Assembly (NCBI RefSeq): GCF_003841465.1
Contig: NZ_REFZ01000007.1
Coordinates: 62,001 to 126,000 of the forward strand
Direction: 5' to 3'
DNA from: Natrarchaeobius oligotrophus
GTDB taxonomy: Archaea > Halobacteriota > Halobacteria > Halobacteriales > Natrialbaceae
DNA length: 64,000 bases
The stretch's first letter is position 1; every line of letters starts with the position of its first letter. Positions 26,720 through 35,233 of the stretch are shown here, piece by piece. The notes beneath the pieces were generated by a model. That model was given only the letters and a program-made list of their open reading frames with translations. It was not told the origin of the DNA and searched no databases. The translations under genes were made by a program, and so were the position numbers.

Positions 26720-26995
26720 ATGTACGATTTGACAGGATTTCAGCGGGATCTGCTCTTCGTGATCGCTGGCGAGGCGGAACCCCACGGACTGGCGATCAAA
26801 GACGAACTCGAGCAGTACTACGAAAAGGAGATCCACCACGGACGGCTCTATCCCAATCTCGACACCCTGGTCGACAAGGGACTCGTCGAGAAAGGCCATC
26901 GGGATCGGCGGACGAACTTCTACACGCTCACCCGCCGCGGCCGACGAGAACTCGAGGCTCGCCGGGAGTGGGAATCACAGTACGTCGACCTCTGA
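26720..26995 (+). CDS. PadR-family transcriptional regulator
   Basis: This 91-residue single-domain winged-helix regulator starts MYDLTGFQRDLLFVIAGE. The recognition region AIKDELEQYYEKEIHHGRLYPNLDTLVDKGLVEKG is typical of short haloarchaeal PadR proteins that lack the C-terminal dimerisation domain. It binds DNA as a dimer and usually represses its own promoter plus one target. A perfect palindrome lies just before the ATG. No obvious target gene is adjacent; the closest on the same strand is the CYTH protein gene 180 bases away. The inducer is unknown. Confidence 0.92.
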   Translation: MYDLTGFQRDLLFVIAGEAEPHGLAIKDELEQYYEKEIHHGRLYPNLDTLVDKGLVEKGHRDRRTNFYTLTRRGRRELEARREWESQYVDL

Positions 26996-27174
26996 TGCGG
27001 ACTGCGGTCCGTCAGTTCCGGTGGGACTTTCGGCCGGTCGCGGTCCAATCGCCACGTCGGTACGGCTGACCGTCCGCTACCGGTTCGTCACCGCTCTCGG
27101 TTCATCGACCGGCTGGCGAGCGCGAGGAACGCGAGAGCGACCGATACTTACGGCAGTCGCTCGTTCGCCCAGCC

Positions 27175-27738
27175 ATGTACGAAGTCGAAGTGAAGGTTCC
27201 CGCGGAACGCGAACCGGTCCGATCCCGCCTCGAGGAACTCGGATCCGAGCGGCGGGGAACCGTCGTCCAGCGGGACACGTACTACGATGCGCCCCACCGG
27301 TCGTTCGCCGAGACCGACGAGGCGCTTCGAGTTCGTTCGGAACGACCGACCGACGGCGACGAAACGGTTCGGCTCACGTACAAGGGTCCGCTCGTCGACG
27401 ACGAGTCGAAAACGAGAGCGGAAGTGGAGACGGGCGTCGCAGACGGCCGGAAGATGGCCACCATCCTGTCGAACCTCGGCTTCGAAGCCGTCGCGACGGT
27501 TCGAAAAGAGCGCGACCGCTTTCGCCTCGCGAACGCCGCGTCCGGACCGGGCGAGTACACCGTCACGCTCGACGCTGTCGACGACGTCGGGGAGTTCGTG
27601 GAAGTCGAGGCCGAGATCGAGTCCGAACGAGAGCTCGATTCCGCACGCGACGGCGCCTACGACGTCCTCGAACGTATCGGTCTCGATCCCGACGACCAGA
27701 TTCGAACCTCCTACCTTGAGCTCCTACTCGAGTCCTGA
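27175..27738 (+). CDS. cyaB: CYTH-domain protein (class IV adenylate cyclase/CyaB-like)
   Basis: This is a 187-residue CYTH-fold protein. It starts MYEVEVKVPAE, the EVEVK version of the family's ExExK signature that binds metal and triphosphate. Further basic and acidic residues line the beta-barrel: LRVRSERP near residue 58, VRLTYKGP near 73, RAEVETGV near 88, and EYTVTLDAVDDVGEFVEVE near 123-141. Archaeal members may be cyclases, triphosphatases or thiamine-triphosphatase-like enzymes; the archaeal role is not settled. It lies between padR and the SAM synthetase gene. Confidence 0.9.
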   Translation: MYEVEVKVPAEREPVRSRLEELGSERRGTVVQRDTYYDAPHRSFAETDEALRVRSERPTDGDETVRLTYKGPLVDDESKTRAEVETGVADGRKMATILSNLGFEAVATVRKERDRFRLANAASGPGEYTVTLDAVDDVGEFVEVEAEIESERELDSARDGAYDVLERIGLDPDDQIRTSYLELLLES

Positions 27739-27842
27739 CACGACGCCGAGTCGACGAGTTCGACGGCGTATTACTGCGATGAATTTTCGAGGCGGAATCT
27801 GTTTCCGCAAGTTATAGAACTTCGCTCTACGAACGTCCGGTA

Positions 27843-29048
27843 ATGAGTGAGCGGAACATTCGTGTCGAGCCGATCGATCGTCAGGCAGTCGAGGATCAAG
27901 AGGTCGAAATCGTCGAGCGCAAGGGGATCGGTCATCCCGACTCGATCTGTGACGGCGTCGCCGAAAGCGTCGCTGGTGCGCTCGCCCGCGAGTACCTCGA
28001 GCGCGTCGGCGAAGTGCTCCATTTCAACACGGACGAGACGCAGCTGGTTGCCGGAGAGGCCGCACCCGCGTTCGGCGGCGGCGAGGTCGTCGATCCGATC
28101 TACCTCCTGATCGTCGGCCGAGCGACCAAACGCTACGAGGGTCAGACGATCCCGACCGAGACGATCGCGCTACGGGCCGCCCGCGAGTACATAGCGGAGA
28201 CGATTCCGCAACTCGAGTTCGGCGAAGAGATCGTCGTCGACGTGAAGTTGGGGGAGGGAAGCGGCGATCTCCAGGACGTGTTCGGAGAGGACGAAGTTCG
28301 AGTTCCGATGGCCAACGACACGAGCTTCGGCGTCGGCCACGCGCCGCTGACCGAGACCGAACGGATCGTCCACGAGACAGAACGACGACTCAACGGCGAG
28401 TTCGCCGACGAGAATCCGTACCTCGGTCCCGACGTCAAGCTCATGGGGAAACGCGAGGGTGATTCGATCGACGTCACCGTCGCGGCGGCGATGATCGACG
28501 AGCACGTCCCCGACCTCGACGCGTACGTCGACGCCGTCGAATCCGTCCGCGAGTTCGTCGTCGACGTCGCGAGCGAACACACCGACCGAGAGGTTTCCGT
28601 TCACGTCAACACGGCCGACGACTACGAGGAGGGTTCGATCTACCTCACCGTCACCGGAACCTCCGCGGAACAGGGCGACGACGGCTCCGTCGGTCGCGGA
28701 AACCGCGCGAACGGGCTCATCACGCCCAACCGCTCGATGTCGATGGAGGCGACGAGCGGAAAGAATCCCGTCAACCACATCGGGAAGATCTACAACCTCC
28801 TCTCGACGGAGATCGCCGAGGCCGTCGTCGCCGAAGTCGACGGCATCCGCGACCTCCGCGTTCGACTGCTGAGCCAGATCGGTCGGCCGATCGACCAGCC
28901 ACACGTCGCCGACGTCCACGTCGTCACCGCCGATGGCGTCGAACTGGCGGACGTCGAAGCCGAGATCGAAGCCATCGTCGACCGAGAACTCGCCGACGTC
29001 ACCGGGATCACTCGCCGGGTCATCGACGGCGAACTCTCGACGTTCTGA
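27843..29048 (+). CDS. mat: Archaeal S-adenosylmethionine synthetase
   Basis: This 401-residue enzyme makes S-adenosylmethionine from methionine and ATP. It belongs to the archaeal type, which is remote from the bacterial MetK sequence but keeps the same active site: [18 protein letters not shown] near residue 28, [20 protein letters not shown] near 62, and [19 protein letters not shown] near 300-318. Length matches other archaeal enzymes. A TATA-like agttatagaac lies about 30 bases upstream. The product feeds methylation and polyamine pathways throughout the cell. Confidence 0.97.
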   Translation: MSERNIRVEPIDRQAVEDQEVEIVERKGIGHPDSICDGVAESVAGALAREYLERVGEVLHFNTDETQLVAGEAAPAFGGGEVVDPIYLLIVGRATKRYEGQTIPTETIALRAAREYIAETIPQLEFGEEIVVDVKLGEGSGDLQDVFGEDEVRVPMANDTSFGVGHAPLTETERIVHETERRLNGEFADENPYLGPDVKLMGKREGDSIDVTVAAAMIDEHVPDLDAYVDAVESVREFVVDVASEHTDREVSVHVNTADDYEEGSIYLTVTGTSAEQGDDGSVGRGNRANGLITPNRSMSMEATSGKNPVNHIGKIYNLLSTEIAEAVVAEVDGIRDLRVRLLSQIGRPIDQPHVADVHVVTADGVELADVEAEIEAIVDRELADVTGITRRVIDGELSTF

Positions 29049-29107
29049 CGGCCGACTTCTCGAATCGACGCCTCCGATTCACGCTCGAGCGATGGCTCGG
29101 TCGCTTC

Positions 29108-29791
29108 CTACTCGAGCAGCCAGTCGTAGCCCTCGAGAAGCGCTCGTTTCCCGCCGGAGTCGACGACCGTTCCGTGACCGGGAACGACGCGGTCGAACTC
29201 CCAGGCGAGGACGTCCCGTATCGACCGCCTGAACGTCGCTTCGTTCGCGATCGTGTGACGCACCTCGATCGGCGGGCTGAGCCGCCGGTACATTCGAAAG
29301 CCCCGTGCGACGAGGCGGGTTTTCAACGGACTCCGCTCGTCGATGTGAAAGCCGAGGTCGCCGAGAACGACCGTCCGACTCGGTCGGTGGAAGAACGCGA
29401 TTTCGGTGAGCCACCGGTGACCGTCGATCGCGACCTGGTCGACGTCGGTACTCCAGCGCGGGTCCGGCGTCTCGCCCAGCAGGTGATCGAACCGAAGGTC
29501 GGTCCGACGCGCGGCGAGCCCCGGCGCAGCGAGCAGTTCGACGTTCGGATACGCGTCCCTGTATTGCTCCATGTAGAGGTGACCGTGGAGCTTGCTCGTC
29601 GCCGCGACGAACCGAACGTCGCCGATCTCGTCCAGCGCGGCTTTCAGGTCGGGGGTCAACTCGGCTGGCGACTGGACGAAGAGTTCGCCGCTCGAGAGCT
29701 TCATCACCGACGTGATCCGACCGAGTTCGACGCCGAAAAATCGGAGCGGCTCCTCGTACGTCCAGAACCGTTCACCTCGTCGTGTGAGCAT
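29108..29791 (-). CDS. DUF4336-like metallo-beta-lactamase-fold protein
   Basis: This 227-residue protein starts MLTRRGERFWTYEEPLRFFG. The ATG at 29791 is chosen because the minus-strand TATA box (acatatatcg, about 29812-29821) lies close upstream; another ATG 14 codons earlier would overlap it. It has a degraded metallo-beta-lactamase fold: ATSKLHGHLYMEQY near 80, GDLGFHIDE near 150 and VPGHGTVV near 205. The full HxHxDH metal motif is absent, as is usual for DUF4336. The function is unknown. It is divergent from thiI. Confidence 0.82.
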   Translation of the reverse strand: MLTRRGERFWTYEEPLRFFGVELGRITSVMKLSSGELFVQSPAELTPDLKAALDEIGDVRFVAATSKLHGHLYMEQYRDAYPNVELLAAPGLAARRTDLRFDHLLGETPDPRWSTDVDQVAIDGHRWLTEIAFFHRPSRTVVLGDLGFHIDERSPLKTRLVARGFRMYRRLSPPIEVRHTIANEATFRRSIRDVLAWEFDRVVPGHGTVVDSGGKRALLEGYDWLLE

Positions 29792-29992
29792 TCTAACAGT
29801 CCCGTCACCGACCGACGATATATGTCCTGTCAATCCGTCTCAATCAGTGGGAGCCATTGACGGCGTTCTCGTCCGGACGCTCGAGCCGTTGGCCGCGACC
29901 GTGTTCCGGACCGTTGCCCGTCCGGATGCGACCGGACACCATCAGCGCGCCCCTCGCAATTCCCTTATAGCTCGGATAGTCTATCCCAGACC

Positions 29993-31171
29993 ATGCATCC
30001 GCCGGGAGCCGACACCGTCCTCGTCCGCCACGGGGACGTCAACACGAAGAGCAACAGGGTCAAGCGGTACATGGAGGACGTTCTCGCGGAGAACCTGGAG
30101 GCGCTGCTGGCCGATCGGTCGGTTCCCGGCGACGTCGAGCGGCGGTGGAACCGGCCGCTCGTTCACACGGACGAAGCGCACGTCGAGGCCGCCACGGACG
30201 CCGTCACGGACGCGTTCGGAGTCGTCTCCGCCAGCCCGGTACTGACGACGAGCACCGAAAAAGACGAGATCCTCGAGACGCTCGCGACGACGGCCCGCAA
30301 GCGATACGACGGCGGTTCGTTCGCCGTCGACGCGAGACGCGCCGACAAGCGCCTCCCCTACGGCAGCGACGACCTCGCCCGGGAGGGCGGGACGGCGATC
30401 TGGGAGGCCGTCGAGGACGAGTTCGAGCCCGAAGTCGACCTCGACGATCCGGATCTCACGTTCGGCGTCGAGGTCCGCGAGGATTTCGCATTCGTCTACC
30501 TGGAGTCGGTTCCGGGGCCGGGCGGGCTCCCGCTTGGCGCACAGGAGCGCGTGATCGCGATGGTCAGCGGCGGCATCGACTCGCCGGTCGCGGCCTACGA
30601 GATGATGAAACGCGGCTGTCCGATCGTCCCGGTGTACGTCGACCTCGGCGACTACGGGGGAGTCGACCACGAAGCCCGCGCGATGGAGACCGTCCGCACG
30701 CTCTCTCGGTACGCGCCGAACTTCGACACGCAGGTCTACAGAGTCCCCGGCGGCGAGGCCGTCGAGCTGCTCGTCGAGTCGATGGAGCAGGGGCGGATGC
30801 TCTCGTTGCGCCGCTTTTTTTACCGGGCCGCCGAAACGCTCGCGGAGCGGATCGACGCCCACGGCATCGTCACGGGCGAGGCCGTCGGCCAGAAGTCGAG
30901 TCAGACCGTCCAGAATCTCGGTGTGACGAGCCGAGTCACCTCCCTGCCGATCCACCGACCGCTGCTCACCCGCGACAAGCAGGACATCGTCGCCCAGGCC
31001 CGCGAGATCGACACCTTCACCGACTCCACGATCGACGCCGGTTGCAACCGCGTCGCGCCCGACCGAGCCGAGACCAACGCCCGCCTCGAGCCCCTGCTCG
31101 AGGCGGAGCCGGACGGCCTCCTCGAACTCGCCGAGGAGGCGGCCCGCGACGCGGAACTCGTCGAGCCCTGA
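29993..31171 (+). CDS. thiI: tRNA 4-thiouridine synthase ThiI
   Basis: This 392-residue protein inserts sulfur into tRNA (4-thiouridine) and may contribute to thiamine synthesis. It has an N-terminal ferredoxin-like region and THUMP domain to about residue 175, then a PP-loop ATPase domain with SGGIDSPVA near 188 and GEAVGQKSSQTVQNL near 300. There is no C-terminal rhodanese domain, as in other archaea. The CxxC pair that supplies persulfide in methanogen ThiI is replaced by MLSLRRFFYR here. Its TGA is the left edge of repeat copy B. Confidence 0.95.
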   Translation: MHPPGADTVLVRHGDVNTKSNRVKRYMEDVLAENLEALLADRSVPGDVERRWNRPLVHTDEAHVEAATDAVTDAFGVVSASPVLTTSTEKDEILETLATTARKRYDGGSFAVDARRADKRLPYGSDDLAREGGTAIWEAVEDEFEPEVDLDDPDLTFGVEVREDFAFVYLESVPGPGGLPLGAQERVIAMVSGGIDSPVAAYEMMKRGCPIVPVYVDLGDYGGVDHEARAMETVRTLSRYAPNFDTQVYRVPGGEAVELLVESMEQGRMLSLRRFFYRAAETLAERIDAHGIVTGEAVGQKSSQTVQNLGVTSRVTSLPIHRPLLTRDKQDIVAQAREIDTFTDSTIDAGCNRVAPDRAETNARLEPLLEAEPDGLLELAEEAARDAELVEP

Positions 31172-31252
31172 GACGGATTACTGTTCCGGTGTACCGGTAC
31201 ACCCGCCGCCCGTGTCGCGGGTGCGCCGGAACTGACGGACAGTAAACCGTAT
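31171..31252 (+). repeat. 82-bp palindromic intergenic repeat, copy B
   Basis: This copy begins on the last base of the thiI TGA and is exactly 82 bp long. The outer arms are AGACGGATTACTGT and ACAGTAAACCGTAT. Inner stems are TTCCGG/CCGGAA and CACCCGC/GCGGGTG around a short loop. It is almost identical to copy A on the right half. Confidence 0.85.
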
Positions 31253-31338
31253 GAGGCCGGGCTGGGGGGATCGCGTCCTCGTCGCTTCCCGCTCGCGAGG
31301 CGAAACCCACATTACGAAACCGTTCGGATCACAGGGTA

Positions 31339-31926
31339 GTGACCCGCGTCTGTCTCATCGGGAATCCCGATTGCACCCTCCAGTACGAACTCCTCTCGCG
31401 AGAGACCTCGCGCGAAGCGCTCGCGACGTACGACCTCGCGCGTCCGTTCGAAAACTCGCTTTCGGTTCGCACCGTCAGCGTCGGCGCGGCCGTCTCGCTG
31501 CTGAACGACCTCGACTGGTATCTCACCCGGTTCGTCGACGAGGCGCTCGTCCTGGAACCGAGCGTCAGCGACGACGAGTGGCTCTCGCGCCCGCTGGCTC
31601 GAGCGCTGCGAAACGGCGAGATCGAACCCGGAGAGACCGACCAGTTCTGCAAGGTGTACGGCATCGAGCGACTCGAGACGCAAGCTACATCGTCGAGTGA
31701 CGAAACGGAACGGTCCGGAAACGAGGCGAGAGCGTCAGACGAACGAGGAACGACTCCGGCCGACGACGCCACCGCATCGGCCTCGCGCGCGTCGTCCGGG
31801 CCGTCCCGACGCCTCGTCGAACCGCTGTACGTCCGCCGGGTGGACGGCGACCTTCCCGAGTACGACCTCCGCGACGTCGAGGAGACGCTCGTCGTCAGGC
31901 TCACCGAAGCGGAGTACTCGCCGTAG
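31339..31926 (+). CDS. Haloarchaeal DUF5804-like protein
   Basis: This is a 195-residue cytoplasmic protein. The first 115 residues form a compact domain starting MTRVCLIGNPDCTLQYELLS, with WYLTRFVDEALVLEPSVSDD and a CKVYGIERLE segment. A Ser/Thr/Ala-rich disordered linker (about 118-160) and a short C-terminal domain ending in LVVRLTEAEYSP follow. I believe this matches the haloarchaeal DUF5804 family but cannot confirm it. No catalytic motif is visible. It is convergent with the cysteine synthase gene. Confidence 0.75.
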   Translation: MTRVCLIGNPDCTLQYELLSRETSREALATYDLARPFENSLSVRTVSVGAAVSLLNDLDWYLTRFVDEALVLEPSVSDDEWLSRPLARALRNGEIEPGETDQFCKVYGIERLETQATSSSDETERSGNEARASDERGTTPADDATASASRASSGPSRRLVEPLYVRRVDGDLPEYDLRDVEETLVVRLTEAEYSP

Positions 31927-31943
31927 CGCTCGAATCGGGACGT

Positions 31944-32921
31944 TCAGTCGAACAGGCCCGTCGAGAGGTATCGCTCGCCGCTGTCCCAGAAGACGGTGAC
32001 GACCAGGGGGCAGTCGTCGACGTCGCCGCCGTCGGTCTCCGGGGAGGCCGGCCGGGCGTCGTCGAAGCCGTCCGGAACCTCGGGGCACTCGCGGTCGGGT
32101 TCGGCGATTTCGCGCGCCACCCGCTGGGCGACCAGACTGGTCGCGCCGCTTGACTGGCCGACGAGGACGCCTTCCTCGCGGGCCAGCCGACGACACTCGT
32201 CCTCCGCGTCCTCGAGACGGACCGTCTCGACGCGGTCGATCAGGTCGCGATCGAGGTTCTCGCTGACGAAGCCCGGACCCATTCCCTGGAAGTCGTCGTT
32301 TCCCGCGTTCCCCGTCGAGAGGATCGCGTTTCGCGCGGGCTCGACGGCGACGATCTCGACGTCCGGAAACGCCTCGCGCAGCCGCCGACCCGTCCCCGAG
32401 ATCGTTCCGCCGGTGCCGACCCCGGCGACGAAGGCGTCTACCTCGCGGTCGCCGACCTGCTCGAGGACCTCCTCGCCGGTCGTCCGGTAGTGGGCCTCCG
32501 GATTCGCCGGGTTGTCGAACTGGCCGAGTTGGATCGCGCCTTCGTCTTCGAGTTCGTCGGCCCGCTCGCGGGCGTCGGTCATGTCGCCGTCGATCAGCTC
32601 GAGGTCCGCCCCGTAGGCGGCCATGATCCGGCGGCGCTCTGCGGACTTGTCGGCGGGCATGACGATCGTCAGATCGTAGCCGCGGGCCGCACACACCAGC
32701 GCGAGTCCGATTCCGGTGTTTCCGCTGGTGGGTTCGACGAGCCGATCGCCGGGTTCGATGAGTCCGTCTCGCTCGGCGGCTCGAATCATCTCGGCGGCCG
32801 GTCGGTCCTTGGCCGAGCCACCGGGGTTGAACGATTCGATTTTGGCGGCGACGGTCACCCCCTCCGGCGAGTCGACCTGGACGAGCGGCGAGCCGATGGT
32901 GTCCAGGATACTTCCTTTCAT
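31944..32921 (-). CDS. cysK: Cysteine synthase (PLP-dependent, CysK/CysM family)
   Basis: This 325-residue PLP enzyme makes cysteine from O-acetylserine or a related activated serine plus sulfide. The PLP lysine is in NPGGSAKDRPAAEMI near residue 40, TSGNTGIGLALVCAARGY binds substrate near 65-82, VGTGGTISGTGRRL grips the PLP phosphate near 180, and GQSSGATSL lies near 262. An acidic insert near 285-300 is typical of haloarchaeal versions. The usual serine acetyltransferase gene is not adjacent. Confidence 0.95.
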   Translation of the reverse strand: MKGSILDTIGSPLVQVDSPEGVTVAAKIESFNPGGSAKDRPAAEMIRAAERDGLIEPGDRLVEPTSGNTGIGLALVCAARGYDLTIVMPADKSAERRRIMAAYGADLELIDGDMTDARERADELEDEGAIQLGQFDNPANPEAHYRTTGEEVLEQVGDREVDAFVAGVGTGGTISGTGRRLREAFPDVEIVAVEPARNAILSTGNAGNDDFQGMGPGFVSENLDRDLIDRVETVRLEDAEDECRRLAREEGVLVGQSSGATSLVAQRVAREIAEPDRECPEVPDGFDDARPASPETDGGDVDDCPLVVTVFWDSGERYLSTGLFD

Positions 32922-33042
32922 CGACGGAGCCTAGGCAGCCGAGACGTAAACCGGTGCTGGACACTGGCAGGACGTGCCGGGAGTGGGTCGACGGACGACC
33001 GTCCGCCGACCGCCCGAACGCTCGCGAAAACGGACCGAACGC

Positions 33043-33447
33043 TCAGGACGGAAGCGACGGCGTGACCGTCCCGGAGGGCTCGATCCGTTCTTCCGCGGAC
33101 GCCTTCGCCGCGTCGTGGACGGGACGGTCGCGTTCCCGTGTGCGTTCTATCTGCCGGCGCAACCGATCCCCGATCGCGCTCGCCACCTCGGAGGCCTCCT
33201 CGCGGCTGCCGCCGAGGTACTCGCCGGCGACCGTGAACAATCCGCCGGCGTCGATCACGTAGTCCGGCGCGTACAGCACGTCCTCGAGCGCCTCGACGTC
33301 GGAGTCGTACTCGAGAATGTGCGTCCCGCCGAGAGCCGGCCCCAGGCTCGTGTCGTGTATCGCGACGATCGCCCGCAGTCCCGTCTCGGGGTCCGCAAAG
33401 TACGATACCTGTTCGTGATCCGCATCGGCGAACGCGTCGAACACCAT
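33043..33447 (-). pseudogene. Leu/Phe/Val dehydrogenase with large in-frame internal deletion
   Basis: The intact 134-codon frame joins two distant parts of an amino-acid dehydrogenase. Residues 1-54 ([20 protein letters not shown], then [16 protein letters not shown]) match the family's N-terminal dimer domain. Directly after EALEDV comes [20 protein letters not shown], which in full-length enzymes (about 350 residues) lies near residue 280. Roughly 200 residues with the catalytic lysine and NAD-binding fold are missing. A TATA-like GAATTTTTCAC remains 25-35 bases before the ATG (33473-33483). It is most likely a decayed gene, though a short expressed product is possible. Confidence 0.75.
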
Positions 33448-33554
33448 TCCGATACCCCAGTCGCTCGGCGTGAAAAATTCCGCCCACGAGACGGCGCGTT
33501 CTCGAACGTCGTCGAAACACGGTGGTTAAGCCGACGGGGCCGCAATCGCACGGT

Positions 33555-33932
33555 ATGAGTCTCGAAACCATGCAGCCGAATCCCGCGTGGGATAGCGCGT
33601 CCTACGAAGACGCGGTCGATACGCTGGGAGCGCACAACGACGAACTGATATATACGGTGTGGGGCGGCGACTGGTGCAAGGACTGCCGGAAGCTCCTGCC
33701 GGACTTCGGCGCTGCCCTCGAGGCGGCGGACGTCCCCGCCGATCGGATCGAGGAGATCGCCGTCGATCAGGACAAGGAGGGACCGGGCATCGAGGAGTAC
33801 GGTATCGAGTACATTCCGACGATCGTCGTCGAACGGGACGACGGCGAGGAAGTGACCCGATTCGTCGAGGACGAAGACGTGCCGCCGGCGGTCTGGCTCG
33901 CACGCGAGATCGAAGACGCACTCGAGGACTGA
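33555..33932 (+). CDS. Thioredoxin-like protein (WCKDC)
   Basis: This 125-residue thioredoxin-fold protein starts MSLETMQPNPAWDSASYEDA; Met6 is an alternative start. The redox pair is Cys41/Cys44 in GGDWCKDCRKLLPDF, and the cis-proline loop is EYIPTIVVERDDGEE near residue 90. There is no signal peptide, so it acts in the cytoplasm as a disulfide reductase or sulfur carrier. It is divergent from the deleted dehydrogenase gene. Its TGA stop is the left edge of repeat copy C. Confidence 0.9.
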   Translation: MSLETMQPNPAWDSASYEDAVDTLGAHNDELIYTVWGGDWCKDCRKLLPDFGAALEAADVPADRIEEIAVDQDKEGPGIEEYGIEYIPTIVVERDDGEEVTRFVEDEDVPPAVWLAREIEDALED

Positions 33933-34013
33933 GACGGAGTACTGTACCGATGTACCGGTGCACCCGCCGCCCGGGTCGAGGAGTGTACCGGAACACGGTG
34001 ACGGCAGTTCGTC
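33932..34013 (+). repeat. 82-bp palindromic intergenic repeat, copy C (diverged right half)
   Basis: The left half is well kept from the last base of the upstream TGA (AGACGGAGTACTGTACCG, then CACCCGCCGCCCGGGTCG). The right half keeps CCGGAAC and TGACGG, with a 4-base insertion between them, but the terminal arm is lost. It therefore looks like a decaying copy. Confidence 0.7.
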
Positions 34014-34083
34014 CGATCACTCGCTCGACGGATCGATCCGTTCTCGGTACGCCGTCCGATTTGCCGAACTACTCGATCCGAAC

Positions 34084-35100
34084 TCACGACGATCGATCGA
34101 CGCCGGTCACGTCGAACCGCGCCCCGCCGCGGTCGCTCTCGCCGACCGTCAGCTCCCAGCCGTGGGCGTCGATGACGGTTCGGACGATATCTAGGCCGAA
34201 TCCGGTACCGCTCGGTTTCGACGAGTATCCCCGCTCGAGAATCTCGTCCCGTCGCTCCGGCGGGATACCGGGACCGTCGTCCGCCACGTAAAATCCCGTC
34301 GACGACGTTCCCACCTCGACGGTGACGTCGTTCCCGCCGTGTTCGATCGCGTTTCGAAACAGGTTCTCGAACACCGACGAGAGCCGATCACGATCGGCCG
34401 CGATCGTCGCCGGTTCGTCGGGGAGTGCAATCTTCGCGTCGGGCGTTTCGACGAGTCGCCAGGCGTCCTCGGCGATCGGAACCAGCGGGACGGCCGACGG
34501 GTCGTCGATTCGTTCTCCCTCCCTCGCGAGCGCCAGGACGTCGTCAACGAGCGCCTCCATCCGCTCGAGCGACGCTCGAGCGACGTCGGCGTGTTCGCGT
34601 TCGTCCTCCGGGACGACCGATTCGAGTAACTCGAGGCGTCCCTGTGCGACCTGGAGTGGATTTCGGAGATCGTGGCTCACGACGCTCGCGAACCTGTCGA
34701 GCCGTTCGTTCTGGGCTTTCAGTCGCTGGAACTGCCGGCGTCGAACGAGGAGATTCGACAGCCGACGAACGAGCACGGGTTTCCGAACCGGCGCCGTGAT
34801 CACCTCGTCGACGAGCGACGGACCGTCGGCGTTCGCCCCCTCGAGTTCGTTCCACTTCAACCGCGTTTCCTCGCGACGAACGAGTACGACCGGAACGAAA
34901 GACGGGGACGATTCCGCCTTGAGCGTCTCGAGACGATCGCGGTAGTTCGGAAACGAGTGGCAGTCGACGAGATAGAGTGCCGCGTCCAGTTCGGTTCGGT
35001 CGGTGCGGACTGCGTACCGGTCGGCAAGGAGATCGGACAGCGCCTCGCGGTTCGCGTCGTCGTCGACGAGCAACTGAACCGAGTTCGGCTTCGAGCTCAC
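34084..35100 (-). CDS. Sensor histidine kinase with N-terminal receiver-like domain
   Basis: This is a 338-residue soluble kinase. Residues 1-120 form a receiver-like domain (VQLLVDDDANREALSDLL; YLVDCHSFPNY), residues 130-200 the dimerisation/phosphoacceptor domain with the H-box FASVVSHDLRNPL, and 225-335 the ATPase with the N-box FENLFRNAIEHGG, VADDGPGIPPE and GTGFGLDIVRTV. No membrane span is present, so the signal is internal. It lies 133 bases downstream of the KaiC-like gene on the same strand; a functional link is plausible. The usual haloarchaeal output partner is not adjacent. Confidence 0.92.
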   Translation of the reverse strand: MSSKPNSVQLLVDDDANREALSDLLADRYAVRTDRTELDAALYLVDCHSFPNYRDRLETLKAESSPSFVPVVLVRREETRLKWNELEGANADGPSLVDEVITAPVRKPVLVRRLSNLLVRRRQFQRLKAQNERLDRFASVVSHDLRNPLQVAQGRLELLESVVPEDEREHADVARASLERMEALVDDVLALAREGERIDDPSAVPLVPIAEDAWRLVETPDAKIALPDEPATIAADRDRLSSVFENLFRNAIEHGGNDVTVEVGTSSTGFYVADDGPGIPPERRDEILERGYSSKPSGTGFGLDIVRTVIDAHGWELTVGESDRGGARFDVTGVDRSS

Positions 35101-35233
35101 GGTCGATCACCGACTCGGGTCCGATCGTCGACGGCCGCGCGTCGGTTACGTACGGTCGTATTCGACGGTCGCGGATCGGGCCACGAACCCGCACGCGCGG
35201 TCGAGCCCGCTTCGTCTGCTGTCACGGTTGCAG

